The notes beneath the pieces were generated by a model. That model saw only the letters and a list, made by a program, of their open reading frames with translations, was not told the DNA's origin and searched no databases. The translations under genes were made by a program, and so were the position numbers. This document shows positions 35,260 through 43,403 of a stretch of DNA of 64,000 nt, piece after piece. Source of the stretch: DAITBA01 sp036824005. Lineage in GTDB: Bacteria > Pseudomonadota > Gammaproteobacteria > Burkholderiales > Rhodocyclaceae. The DNA lies in contig DAITBA010000009.1 of NCBI GenBank assembly GCA_036824005.1, forward strand, positions 62,001 through 126,000, given 5' to 3'. Position 1 is the stretch's first letter; each line of letters begins with the position of its first letter.

Positions 35260-35899
35260 TCTGATCGTCTTCGACTGGGACGGTACGCTCCTGGATTCGC
35301 CGCGCGCGATCGTCGCCTGCATCCAAGCTGCCTGCCGCGACCTGGGGATCGAGCCGCCGGACGATCACCGGGCCCGGCATGTCATCGGCCTGGGCCTCCA
35401 CGATGCACTCAGCACAGCACTGCCACAGCTTGCGCCGTCGGAATATTTCCGCGTCGCCGAGCGTTATCGCCACCACTTCTTGTCCATCGACGAGCAACTG
35501 AATCTCTTCGCCGGAGCCTCGGAACTCATCGAGAAGTTGCATGCTTACGGCCTGCTCCTGGGCGTCGCCACCGGCAAGAGCCGGCGTGGCCTGGAGCGGG
35601 CATTGGCGACAAGCGGCCTCGGCGAATTCTTCCACGGCACTCGCTGTGCGGACGAAACCCATCCCAAACCGCACCCTGCGATGCTGGAAGAAATCATGGC
35701 AGAGCTCGGCGTCGGTGCCGAAAGGACCCTGATGGTAGGTGACACGACCCACGACCTGCTCATGGCGCGCAACGCCCGCGTCGATGCCTTGGCGGTCTCA
35801 TTTGGTGCGCATTCGCGGCAAAGTCTGCTGGCGGAGCAGCCGCGCATCTGTGTCGACAGCTTTGAAGAACTCGATCGATGGCTGACGAGCCAAATCTGA
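35243..35899 (+). CDS. HAD-superfamily phosphatase (Gph/PGP-like)
   Basis: A 218-residue hydrolase with HAD motif I VFDWDGTLLDS, motif II in GVATGKSRRGL, and motif III/IV MVGDTTHDLLMARNA, plus a helical cap. It resembles phosphoglycolate phosphatase-like enzymes that lie after rluC in many beta- and gammaproteobacteria. It overlaps rluC by 17 bases and the Rieske gene by 22, so this is a coupled operon. The substrate cannot be read from the sequence. Confidence 0.85.
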   Translation: MSRLYDLIVFDWDGTLLDSPRAIVACIQAACRDLGIEPPDDHRARHVIGLGLHDALSTALPQLAPSEYFRVAERYRHHFLSIDEQLNLFAGASELIEKLHAYGLLLGVATGKSRRGLERALATSGLGEFFHGTRCADETHPKPHPAMLEEIMAELGVGAERTLMVGDTTHDLLMARNARVDALAVSFGAHSRQSLLAEQPRICVDSFEELDRWLTSQI

Positions 35900-36231
35900 T
35901 TTGCGCCGCCGCAGACCTGGTGGAAGGCGGCGATGGCGCGCGCTTCGAGGTAGACTGGAATGGTGTGCCGATGCCGGCCTTCGCCGTGCGCTTTCGCGGC
36001 AATGTGTATGCGTGGCTCAATCGGTGCGCCCACATTTCCCTGGAACTGGATTGGATGCCAGGAAAGTTCTTCGACGATTCGGGCGTATACTTGATTTGCG
36101 CTACGCACGGGGCTGTCTATCGCCCCGACTCCGGGGAGTGTATCGGCGGACCGTGTCGGGGTAGTGCGTTGACGCCGGTGCCAGTCGTCGAGCGCAATGG
36201 CGGGATCTATATCAAGCGGAGTCAGACGTAA
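35878..36231 (+). CDS. Small soluble Rieske [2Fe-2S] protein
   Basis: A 117-residue protein with one Rieske domain: the ligands are in NRCAHISLELDW (CxH) and LICATHGAVY (CxxH), separated by a short insert. There is no signal peptide or membrane helix, so it should be a cytoplasmic ferredoxin-like protein. It overlaps the HAD gene and abuts sppA (stop at 36231, start at 36232). Its redox partner is unknown; no oxygenase gene is nearby. Confidence 0.85.
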   Translation: MADEPNLICAAADLVEGGDGARFEVDWNGVPMPAFAVRFRGNVYAWLNRCAHISLELDWMPGKFFDDSGVYLICATHGAVYRPDSGECIGGPCRGSALTPVPVVERNGGIYIKRSQT

Positions 36232-37182
36232 ATGCCGGAACTGCAATCGGGCGAGCCCAACTGGGAACGCAAAGTCCTCGAAAAACTTGCCATCGAGCTG
36301 GTGGCGGAACAGCGGCGGCGGCGGCGTTGGGGGATTTTTTTCAAACTGCTCACCTTCCTTTATATCGGGGTCGCACTGGCCGTGCTGGTGGATTGGGGCG
36401 GTGCGGATAAACTTGCCGACGGCAAGAGGCACTCGGCCATGGTCGAGCTGAACGGCGTCATCCACGGTCGTGGCGAAGCCAGCGCCGAGCGAGTCGTAAG
36501 CGCGCTGCAGAACGCTTTCGAGAACAAGGCTACCCAAGGCGTCATACTCAAGATCAACAGCCCAGGCGGCAGCCCCGTGCAATCGGGCATCATTTTCGAC
36601 GAGATCAAGCGTCTGCGCACCAAGTATCCGCAGACGCCGCTCTATGCCGTCGTTGAGGATGTCTGTGCCTCGGGTGGTTACTATGTTGCAGCGGCTGCCG
36701 ATCAGATCTACGTGGACAAAGCCAGTGTCGTCGGGTCGATCGGCGTCCTGATGGACGGCTTCGGCTTTACCGGCGCGATGGACAAGCTCGGCATCGAGCG
36801 CAGGCTGCTCACGGCAGGAGAGAACAAGGGTTTCCTCGATCCCTTCTCGCCCCAGGATACGAAGCACAGGGCCCATGCCCAGGTGCTGCTCAACGACATC
36901 CACCAGCAATTCATCGACGTCGTGCGCAAAGGCCGCGGGGCGCGGTTGAGGGAGGCGCCGGAGCTTTTCAGCGGCCTGATGTGGACGGGGGCAAAGAGCA
37001 TCGAACTGGGTCTCGCGGACGGGTTTGGCGGCGTGGAATACGTCGCCCGCGAAGTCATCAAGGCCGAGGATATCCGCGACTTCAGCATCAAGCAGACGCT
37101 CGCCGAGCGCTTGGCAAAGCAGTTCGGAGCGGGAATGACCGAAAACGCAGCGAGCGCGTTACTGAGTTTCAGCGTGCGCTGA
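36232..37182 (+). CDS. sppA: Signal peptide peptidase SppA (S49 family)
   Basis: A 316-residue inner-membrane peptidase with one N-terminal helix (about 36-53, FFKLLTFLYIGVALAVLVDW) and one S49 domain. The nucleophile serine is in DVCASGGYYVAAAADQIY; the conserved INSPGGSP and VGSIGVLMDGFG segments are present. This is the short, single-domain form rather than the duplicated E. coli form. It converges on the methylase gene, with the 3' ends overlapping by 24 bases. Confidence 0.9.
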   Translation: MPELQSGEPNWERKVLEKLAIELVAEQRRRRRWGIFFKLLTFLYIGVALAVLVDWGGADKLADGKRHSAMVELNGVIHGRGEASAERVVSALQNAFENKATQGVILKINSPGGSPVQSGIIFDEIKRLRTKYPQTPLYAVVEDVCASGGYYVAAAADQIYVDKASVVGSIGVLMDGFGFTGAMDKLGIERRLLTAGENKGFLDPFSPQDTKHRAHAQVLLNDIHQQFIDVVRKGRGARLREAPELFSGLMWTGAKSIELGLADGFGGVEYVAREVIKAEDIRDFSIKQTLAERLAKQFGAGMTENAASALLSFSVR

Positions 37183-37902
37183 CGATCGCTCGCCGGCGAG
37201 AAGAAGAAAAACGGTCGGCCGCCGATGCATCTCCGGCACCGGACCGCGGCGCCATTCGGCGATGCTGCGTGTGGCCACGAACTCTCCCGGCAGGGTCAAT
37301 TCGCGCCCGACGCACAGTAGCGTTTCCGGCTGACAGGTCGCCACCAGTGCGCTGAACAGCGCCTTGTTGCGGTACGGCGTTTCGATGAAGATCTGCGTCC
37401 GGCGGCGCCGCGCCGATTCCCGTTCCAGTTCTTCGATGCGTCGGCGGCGCTCGTCATCCTTTACCGGCAGGTAGCCATGAAAGGCAAAGCTTTGACCGTT
37501 CATGCCCGAAGCCATCAGCGCCAGCAACAGCGATGACGGGCCGACCAACGGTACGACACGTACGCCGCGCCTATGAGCAATTCGTACCAGCGCCGCTCCC
37601 GGGTCGGCGACTCCCGGACAGCCTGCTTCCGACATCAGGCCGGCCGAGCGGCCGTGCAGTACGGGTTCGAGCAGCGCCCGCAGCGCCTCCACGACGTCGG
37701 ATCGGGGCAGCGCGCGGATGTCAATTTCCTGCAGCGGCCGCTCGATGCCGAGGCGCTTGATTGCCAAGCGCGCCGACTTCGGTTCCTCGACGATGAAATA
37801 GTCGAGGCTCAAGGTACGCTCGCGCACCGCCGGTGGCAGGATGGTCTGCCAGGGAGCTTCCCCCAGCGCAACAGGGATCAAGTAGAGCGTTCCTTTTGCC
37901 AC
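37159..37902 (-). CDS. SAM-dependent methyltransferase of the tetrapyrrole-methylase/RsmI type
   Basis: A 247-residue protein with the fold and motifs of the RsmI group: GTLYLIPVALGE, LMSEAGCPGVADPGAALVRIAHRRG, VVPLVGPSSLLLALMASGMNG and FIETPYRN. True RsmI, the 16S rRNA C1402 2'-O-methyltransferase, is about 285 residues and starts with a LYVVATPIGN-like motif, so this shorter protein is more likely a paralogue. The start is GTG, and maf/yceF begins just upstream on the same strand. The substrate is unknown. Confidence 0.8.
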   Translation of the reverse strand: MAKGTLYLIPVALGEAPWQTILPPAVRERTLSLDYFIVEEPKSARLAIKRLGIERPLQEIDIRALPRSDVVEALRALLEPVLHGRSAGLMSEAGCPGVADPGAALVRIAHRRGVRVVPLVGPSSLLLALMASGMNGQSFAFHGYLPVKDDERRRRIEELERESARRRRTQIFIETPYRNKALFSALVATCQPETLLCVGRELTLPGEFVATRSIAEWRRGPVPEMHRRPTVFLLLAGERSSAHAETQ

Positions 37903-37913
37903 GACGTGCTTCG

Positions 37914-38501
37914 CTAAGGGAGTTCGATTCCCTCGGCGCGCAGCATCTCGGACAGCGCGATCAGCGGCAGGCCGATCAGCGCATTCGGATCATCGCCACG
38001 GATGTACTCCAGCAGGGAAATACCTAGCCCCTCCGATTTGGCACTGCCGGCGCAATCGTAGGGCTGCTCCCTCTCCAGGTAGCGCAAGATTTCTGCGTCG
38101 CTGAGCATGCGGAAGCGTACTTCGGTCGGAATGCTGCGCACCCGTGTTCGTCCACTCGACGCATCGAGCAGGCACAACGCCGTGTGAAAAACCACCGTCT
38201 GCCCCCGCAAGAAGTGCAACTGCGCAATCGCGGCATCGTGAGTGCCCGGCTTGCCGAAGATTCGATCGCCGGCACAGGCGACCTGATCGCTGCCAATGAT
38301 GAGGTCACTGGGGTAACGTATCGCGATGGCTCGCGCTTTCGCCACGGCAAGGCGCCGAGCCGTCTCTTCTGGTTGCTCCCCCGGCAATGCTGCCTCGTCG
38401 AGTTCCGGGCGTGCCGTATCAAACGGAATGCGCAGGCGCGCGAGCAGTTCGCGCCGGTAGGCTGAAGAGGACGCAAGTATGAGGCGGCGGATTTCGGCCA
38501 T
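37914..38501 (-). CDS. yceF: Maf-family nucleotide pyrophosphatase, YceF type
   Basis: A 195-residue Maf-like protein (LILASSSAYRRELLARLRIPF, SDLIIGSDQVACAGDRIFGKPG). The YceF subgroup hydrolyses modified nucleotides such as 7-methyl-GTP and keeps them out of RNA. Its position beside yceD-rpmF-plsX matches the YceF subgroup rather than YhdE. It is divergent from yceD, and the promoter of yceD lies 40 bases upstream of its start. Confidence 0.88.
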   Translation of the reverse strand: MAEIRRLILASSSAYRRELLARLRIPFDTARPELDEAALPGEQPEETARRLAVAKARAIAIRYPSDLIIGSDQVACAGDRIFGKPGTHDAAIAQLHFLRGQTVVFHTALCLLDASSGRTRVRSIPTEVRFRMLSDAEILRYLEREQPYDCAGSAKSEGLGISLLEYIRGDDPNALIGLPLIALSEMLRAEGIELP

Positions 38502-38540
38502 TGCGGATGGGCCGCCGTTTGGGCGACGGATGTGGTTCTT

Positions 38541-38569
38541 TTGACAGGGAAAGTCAAAAATAATATCAT
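38541..38569 (+). promoter_or_regulatory. Strong sigma-70 promoter of yceD-rpmF
   Basis: A perfect TTGACA (38541-38546) and TATCAT (38564-38569) are 17 bases apart. The predicted transcription start (about 38576) is only a few bases before the yceD ATG at 38579, so the message would be almost leaderless. No ribosome site precedes the ATG, which agrees with this. Confidence 0.75.
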
Positions 38570-38578
38570 GCTTAGCTT

Positions 38579-39088
38579 ATGCCGCGACAGAGCAGCGAAC
38601 GGACTTTCGTTATCGACTCCATCGAGTTCGCGCGTCAGTGGCAACGGCTGTCGGGAACGATCGCGCTGCGCGATTTTGAGCGTCTTGCCGACCAGCTCGT
38701 CGGAGTGGAAGGATCGGTTTCGTTTTTCGTGGCCGGCGAAGCGCAGGAAGGCGGAGACAAATTCTTGTCTCTGTCGATCGAAGCCAACCTGCCGTTGCGG
38801 TGCCAGCGCTGCCTTGGCACGATCGATCTACCGCTGCACCTGAAGAGCCGTCTTTTGCTCGTCGAGTCTGGGAAAGAGTGGCCGGACGAGGGGTTGGACG
38901 ACGATTCCGCCGATGCGATTGCCGCCGATCGTGCCCTGAATCTGGCGCCGCTGATCGAAGACGAACTGATGCTCGCGTTACCGCTTGCGCCACGGCACGA
39001 TGAATGCAAGGCACCTGATTTCGCAGGTAAGAACGGTCGGGCATTGCCCTTCGCGGGCCTGGCGGAACTGAAGAAGATCCGAGTTTAG
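38579..39088 (+). CDS. yceD: DUF177 protein YceD (23S rRNA accumulation factor)
   Basis: A 169-residue protein of the DUF177 family, with FVIDSIEFARQ at the start, a zinc-like LRCQRCLGTIDLPL, and the acidic C-terminal part ending FAGLAELKKIRV. In E. coli and plants the family is needed for normal 23S rRNA accumulation. It precedes rpmF, as in nearly all proteobacteria. It has no Shine-Dalgarno sequence, and no better internal start exists. Confidence 0.9.
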   Translation: MPRQSSERTFVIDSIEFARQWQRLSGTIALRDFERLADQLVGVEGSVSFFVAGEAQEGGDKFLSLSIEANLPLRCQRCLGTIDLPLHLKSRLLLVESGKEWPDEGLDDDSADAIAADRALNLAPLIEDELMLALPLAPRHDECKAPDFAGKNGRALPFAGLAELKKIRV

Positions 39089-39114
39089 AGAATACCGATT
39101 CTGAGGAGTGACTC

Positions 39115-39294
39115 ATGGCTGTGCAGCAAAACAAGAAATCCCCGTCCAAGCGCGGCATGCATCGTGCCCACGACTTCCTGACCAATCCTCCCATAGCCGT
39201 CGAGCCGACCACGGGGGAAGTGCATCTGCGCCACCATATCAGCGCGAGCGGGTACTATCGCGGCAAGAAGGTTGTCAAAACCAAGGGCGAGTAG
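39115..39294 (+). CDS. rpmF: 50S ribosomal protein L32
   Basis: A 59-residue ribosomal protein: MAVQQNKKSPSKRGMHRAHD, then PTTGEVHLRHHIS and GYYRGKKVV. The beta/gamma form lacks the zinc cysteines seen in other L32 proteins, and none are present here. A ribosome site TGAGGAG precedes ATG 39115. It is co-transcribed with yceD and followed by a clear terminator. Confidence 0.97.
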   Translation: MAVQQNKKSPSKRGMHRAHDFLTNPPIAVEPTTGEVHLRHHISASGYYRGKKVVKTKGE

Positions 39295-39313
39295 ACCGGC
39301 AGCAGGCAAGCTA

Positions 39314-39336
39314 AGCCGCGGTACGCCGCGGCTTTT
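39314..39336 (+). terminator. Intrinsic terminator after rpmF
   Basis: AGCCGCGG (39314-39321) and CCGCGGCT (39326-39333) form a perfect 8-bp stem with loop TACG, followed by TTT. It ends 36 bases before plsX. In many proteobacteria rpmF and plsX are co-transcribed, so it may attenuate rather than fully stop transcription into the fatty-acid genes. Confidence 0.8.
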
Positions 39337-39371
39337 CATCATCTGCACCATACCCACGAGCTCCCGACTCG

Positions 39372-40385
39372 ATGGATGTAACCATCGCCATTGACTGCAT
39401 GGGCGGAGACCACGGCCCTGCGGTTACCGTGCCGGCAGCACTCGGCTTTCTGCGCCATGACGCGAGCGCATCGGTGATTCTGGTCGGACTTGCCAGTGTC
39501 ATCGAGCCGCTCATCGCGGGTGCGCGCGCCCAGTTCGGGCCGCGTCTCGGGTTCAACCCCGCGAGTGAAGTCGTGTCGATGGACGAATCGCCCGCGTCCG
39601 CATTGCGCAGCAAGAAGGACTCGTCCATGCGCGTGGCCATCGATCTGCTGAAGAGCGGTCGCGCACAAGCTGCCGTCTCCGCCGGCAACACCGGTGCGCT
39701 GATGGCGATCTCCCGCTTCGTTCTGAAGACGCTGCCGGGTATCGACCGCCCCGCCATTGCCACTATCCTTCCGACCATGAAGGGGCATACCTATGTCCTG
39801 GATCTGGGCGCAAACGTCGATTGCGCGCCGGAGCACCTCCTCCAGTTTGGCGTCATGGGTGCAATGCTCGTGTCCGCTCTCGAGCATAACGACCGCCCGA
39901 GTGTCGGGCTGCTCAACATCGGCGAGGAGGAGATCAAGGGCAACGACGTAGTCAAGCAGGCCGGCGAACTGCTCAAGCGCAGCGGGCTTAACTTCCACGG
40001 CAACGTCGAGGGCGACGACATCTACAAGGGCACGACTGACGTGGTCGTTTGCGACGGCTTTGTCGGCAATGTCGCGCTGAAAACATCAGAAGGACTGGCG
40101 CAGATGGTGCGAACGTTTCTCACCGAGGAGTTCCGTCGCAATCCATTGACGATTCTCGCCGGCCTTGTCGCCTATCCGGTGCTGAAAGCGTTCAAGCGCC
40201 GAGTCGATCACCGCCAGTACAACGGCGCCAGCCTGCTCGGCCTGCGTGGCGTCGTCGTCAAAAGCCACGGCGCCGCAGACAGCTACGCGTTCGAGCAGGC
40301 GACCGTGCGTGCGGCGGAGGCGGTTCGCAACAGATTGATCGAGCGGATCAGCGAACGCATGCAACCACGTGAGGCTGCGGCGTGA
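39372..40385 (+). CDS. plsX: Phosphate acyltransferase PlsX
   Basis: A 337-residue enzyme that makes acyl-phosphate from acyl-ACP, the first step of phospholipid synthesis through PlsY. Family motifs are VTIAIDCMGGDHGP, SAGNTGALMA, LDLGANVDC and VVCDGFVGNVALKTSEG. Length is typical. Its last four bases overlap fabH, so fatty-acid and phospholipid genes are translationally coupled here. Confidence 0.95.
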   Translation: MDVTIAIDCMGGDHGPAVTVPAALGFLRHDASASVILVGLASVIEPLIAGARAQFGPRLGFNPASEVVSMDESPASALRSKKDSSMRVAIDLLKSGRAQAAVSAGNTGALMAISRFVLKTLPGIDRPAIATILPTMKGHTYVLDLGANVDCAPEHLLQFGVMGAMLVSALEHNDRPSVGLLNIGEEEIKGNDVVKQAGELLKRSGLNFHGNVEGDDIYKGTTDVVVCDGFVGNVALKTSEGLAQMVRTFLTEEFRRNPLTILAGLVAYPVLKAFKRRVDHRQYNGASLLGLRGVVVKSHGAADSYAFEQATVRAAEAVRNRLIERISERMQPREAAA

Positions 40386-41347
40386 TCTACGCGCGCATCT
40401 CCGGCACCGGCAGTTGCCTGCCCGGGCAACCTGTTTCGAACCAGGATCTCATCGCGCGCGGTGTGGACACCACCGACCAATGGATCATCGAACGCACCGG
40501 CATCCAGACGCGCTATCTCGCCGCCGAGGGCCAGTCGGCGAGCGAGCTTGCGTTCGAGGCAAGTTGCGCCGCACTGGCGTCCGCGGGCATTGATTCGAGC
40601 AAGGTCGATCTGATAGTCCTTGCGACATCGACGCCGGACTTCGTATTTCCCAGCACGGCAACGCTGCTCCAGGAGAAGTTGGGCATCCAGAACGGCGCCG
40701 CGGCGTTCGATGTGCAGGCGGTGTGCAGCGGCTTTGCCTATGCCATGACCGTAGCAGAGAAGTTCATTCGCTCGGGCAGTCATCGCTGCGCGCTCGTTGT
40801 CGGCGCCGAAGTGTTTTCGCGCATCCTCGATTGGAACGATCGGGGCACGTGCGTTCTGTTCGGCGACGGCGCCGGAGCCGTGGTGCTCGAAGCAGCCGAT
40901 TCCCCTGGCATTCTGTCGAGTGCGCTGCACGCCGACGGTCGCTACAGTGGGATTCTCTCGGTGCCCGGGAACGTCTGTGGTGGCAAGGTCATCGGCACGC
41001 CGTTTCTGCAGATGGACGGCCAGGCGGTATTCAAGTTCGCCGTAAAGGTTCTCGGTGACGTTGCCCAGGAGGTGCTGGCCAACGCCGGACTAGAACCATC
41101 CGCCGTGGACTGGCTCATTCCCCATCAGGCGAATGTGCGCATCCTGCAGGCAACGGCGAAGCGCCTGGGATTACCGATGGAAAAAGTCGTCGTCACGCTC
41201 GCCGAGCACGGTAACACCTCCGCCGCCTCGATTCCTCTGGCGCTTGACACGGCGGTGCGTGACGGGCGCATCGGCCGCGGACAAACCGTGCTGCTGGAAG
41301 GTGTGGGCGGCGGTTTCACCTGGGGTGCGGTTCTTCTTCGTTTCTGA
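40382..41347 (+). CDS. fabH: 3-oxoacyl-ACP synthase III
   Basis: A 321-residue condensing enzyme that starts fatty-acid synthesis from acetyl-CoA and malonyl-ACP. The catalytic triad is visible: Cys in DVQAVCSGFAYA, His in WLIPHQANVRI and Asn in EHGNTSAAS. The start is GTG at 40382 in an ATGC-like four-base overlap with plsX. Length is normal (317-325). Confidence 0.96.
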   Translation: MIYARISGTGSCLPGQPVSNQDLIARGVDTTDQWIIERTGIQTRYLAAEGQSASELAFEASCAALASAGIDSSKVDLIVLATSTPDFVFPSTATLLQEKLGIQNGAAAFDVQAVCSGFAYAMTVAEKFIRSGSHRCALVVGAEVFSRILDWNDRGTCVLFGDGAGAVVLEAADSPGILSSALHADGRYSGILSVPGNVCGGKVIGTPFLQMDGQAVFKFAVKVLGDVAQEVLANAGLEPSAVDWLIPHQANVRILQATAKRLGLPMEKVVVTLAEHGNTSAASIPLALDTAVRDGRIGRGQTVLLEGVGGGFTWGAVLLRF

Positions 41348-41362
41348 CAACTACCTACTACG

Positions 41363-42292
41363 ATGAAACTTGCGCTTGTATTTCCCGGCCAGGGGTCACA
41401 GTCGGTTGGCATGATGAACGCCTATGGCGACGTGCCGATCATTCGCCAGACATTCGACGAAGCGTCCGATTCCTTGGGGCGCGATTTGTGGCGCCTGGTC
41501 AGCGATGGTCCGCCCGATGCCTTGGCGCAAACGGTCAATACGCAGCCGATCATGCTTGCCGCGGGCGTGGCTGCCTACGGCGCATGGCGCGCGGCGGGAG
41601 GATCGGAGCCCGAAGTCGTGGCCGGGCACAGCCTCGGCGAGTACACCGCGCTGGTTGTTGCTGGTGTCATAGCCTTCAGGGATGCCGTCGTTCTTGTTCA
41701 ATTGCGCGCCCAGGCGATGCAGGAGGCGGTGCCGCAGGGTGAGGGCGCCATGGCTGCGTTGCTCGGCCTGGACGACGACGTGGTGCGCGCCGCCTGTGCC
41801 GACGCGGCCCAGGGCGAAGTGGTGGCAGCCGCCAATTTCAATGCGCCCGCTCAGGTCGTCGTTGCCGGCAGCACGAGAGCGGTCGACCGCGCCATCGAGG
41901 CGGCGAAGGTACGCGGTGCCAAGCGGGCCGTGTTGCTTCCTGTGAGTGCGCCCTTTCACTGCGAGTTGATGAGGCCTGCCGCTGATCGGCTTAAACACGC
42001 CCTCGCCGAAGTAGCCATCAGGACCCCGCGGTTTCCGGTCTTGCACAATTACGATGTCCAGAGCCGCGACGAGCCGGACGCGATCAGGCAGGCGCTCGTG
42101 AGCCAAGCGTACTCGCCTGTGCGCTGGGCCGAGACCATTCGTGCCATGGCCGCCATGGGCGTGAGCCATGTCTTTGAATGCGGGCCGGGCAAGGTACTGG
42201 CGGGGCTGACCAGGCGCATCGAAAGCGGGCTCCAGGGAGCCGCACTCGCCGATGCAGCCGGCATCGAGCAAGCGCTGGCCAGTTTGAGGTGA
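41363..42292 (+). CDS. fabD: Malonyl-CoA:ACP transacylase
   Basis: A 309-residue enzyme that loads malonate onto ACP. It has LVFPGQGSQSVGM at the N-terminus, the nucleophile serine in VAGHSLGEYTA, the catalytic His in SAPFHCELM, and the C-terminal FECGPGKVLAGL. The gene sits between fabH and fabG in the standard order. Confidence 0.96.
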   Translation: MKLALVFPGQGSQSVGMMNAYGDVPIIRQTFDEASDSLGRDLWRLVSDGPPDALAQTVNTQPIMLAAGVAAYGAWRAAGGSEPEVVAGHSLGEYTALVVAGVIAFRDAVVLVQLRAQAMQEAVPQGEGAMAALLGLDDDVVRAACADAAQGEVVAAANFNAPAQVVVAGSTRAVDRAIEAAKVRGAKRAVLLPVSAPFHCELMRPAADRLKHALAEVAIRTPRFPVLHNYDVQSRDEPDAIRQALVSQAYSPVRWAETIRAMAAMGVSHVFECGPGKVLAGLTRRIESGLQGAALADAAGIEQALASLR

Positions 42293-42306
42293 CGCCGGTG
42301 AGGACC

Positions 42307-43044
42307 ATGGAAGGACAAGTTGCGCTGGTAACGGGCGCAAGCCGTGGCATCGGCCGTGCCATTGCGCTGGAACTCGGCGCACGCAAGGCGACCGTGATCG
42401 GAACGGCCACGACCTCCGAAGGCGCGGCGGGGATACAGCAGGCATTCGACGCCGGGCAGATCAAGGGCTGGGGTGCTGTGCTGCAGGTCAATGATGCGGC
42501 TGCCGTCGACGCGCTAATCAACGAGGCTGAGAAGCGCTTCGGCGGTATCTCGGTTCTGGTTAACAACGCCGGCATCACGCGCGACAATCTCGCCTTACGC
42601 ATGAAGGACGAGGACTGGGACGCGGTGCTCGATACCAATCTCAAGGCGGTTTTCCGTCTGTCGAAAGCGGTCATGCGCGGCATGATGAAGGCGCGCTATG
42701 GACGCATCATCAATATCACCTCCGTGGTCGGCAGCTCGGGCAATCCCGGGCAGGCAAACTACGCCGCGGCAAAGGCGGGTGTCGCGGGCATGAGTCGAGC
42801 TTTGGCACGGGAACTCGGCAGCCGTAACATTACCGTCAACTGCATCGCGCCGGGATTCATCGATACCGACATGACCCACGTGCTGCCAGAAGCCCAGCGC
42901 GACGTGCTGCTGGCGCAGATTCCGCTGGGACGCCTCGGCCGGTCGGAGGAAGTCGCCGCCGCCGCGGCCTTTCTGGCATCGCCGGAAGCGGGCTACATCA
43001 CCGGCACGACGGTGCACGTCAACGGTGGTATGTACATGAGCTGA
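42307..43044 (+). CDS. fabG: 3-oxoacyl-ACP reductase
   Basis: A 245-residue NADPH-dependent short-chain dehydrogenase. It has TGASRGIG (cofactor), NNAG, the catalytic Ser in INITSVVGSSG, Tyr/Lys in YAAAKAG and the C-terminal GTTVHVNGGMYMS. ATG 42307 gives the usual length and is preceded by GTGAGGA; the frame runs further upstream into fabD but that part is not FabG. Confidence 0.96.
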   Translation: MEGQVALVTGASRGIGRAIALELGARKATVIGTATTSEGAAGIQQAFDAGQIKGWGAVLQVNDAAAVDALINEAEKRFGGISVLVNNAGITRDNLALRMKDEDWDAVLDTNLKAVFRLSKAVMRGMMKARYGRIINITSVVGSSGNPGQANYAAAKAGVAGMSRALARELGSRNITVNCIAPGFIDTDMTHVLPEAQRDVLLAQIPLGRLGRSEEVAAAAAFLASPEAGYITGTTVHVNGGMYMS

Positions 43045-43070
43045 GGGGGCCGGGCGCCAGCAACGGCGCG

Positions 43071-43099
43071 TTTCTCGGGCGGGGGGTTTCTGATAGAAT
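43071..43099 (+). promoter_or_regulatory. Candidate acpP promoter
   Basis: TTTCTC (43071-43076) and TAGAAT (43094-43099) are 17 bases apart, in the 101-base gap before acpP. A separate strong promoter for acpP is common because ACP is one of the most abundant proteins; the -35 match here is modest. Confidence 0.5.
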
Positions 43100-43145
43100 T
43101 TCGCAGTTTTTTTGTGCGTCCGCACGGATAGGGAAGGAGCGATAC

Positions 43146-43388
43146 ATGGAAAACATCGAACAGCGGGTCAAGAAAATCGTGGCCGAGCAACTCGGCGTTA
43201 ACGAATCCGAGATCAAGAACGAATCGTCGTTCGTCGACGATCTCGGTGCCGACTCGCTGGACACCGTGGAGTTGGTGATGGCCCTCGAAGAGGAATTCGA
43301 GTGCGAGATTCCGGACGAGGAGGCCGAGAAGATCACCACCGTTCAGCAGGCCATCGACTACATCAACGCCCATCTCAAGAAGGCCTGA
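43146..43388 (+). CDS. acpP: Acyl carrier protein
   Basis: An 80-residue, very acidic carrier protein. The phosphopantetheine serine lies in DDLGADSLDTVELVMALEEE. A ribosome site GGAAGGAG precedes ATG 43146. The holo-ACP synthase acpS that modifies it is at 57.3 kb in this window. Confidence 0.98.
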   Translation: MENIEQRVKKIVAEQLGVNESEIKNESSFVDDLGADSLDTVELVMALEEEFECEIPDEEAEKITTVQQAIDYINAHLKKA

Positions 43389-43403
43389 CTCCCGGGGCGT
43401 ATC

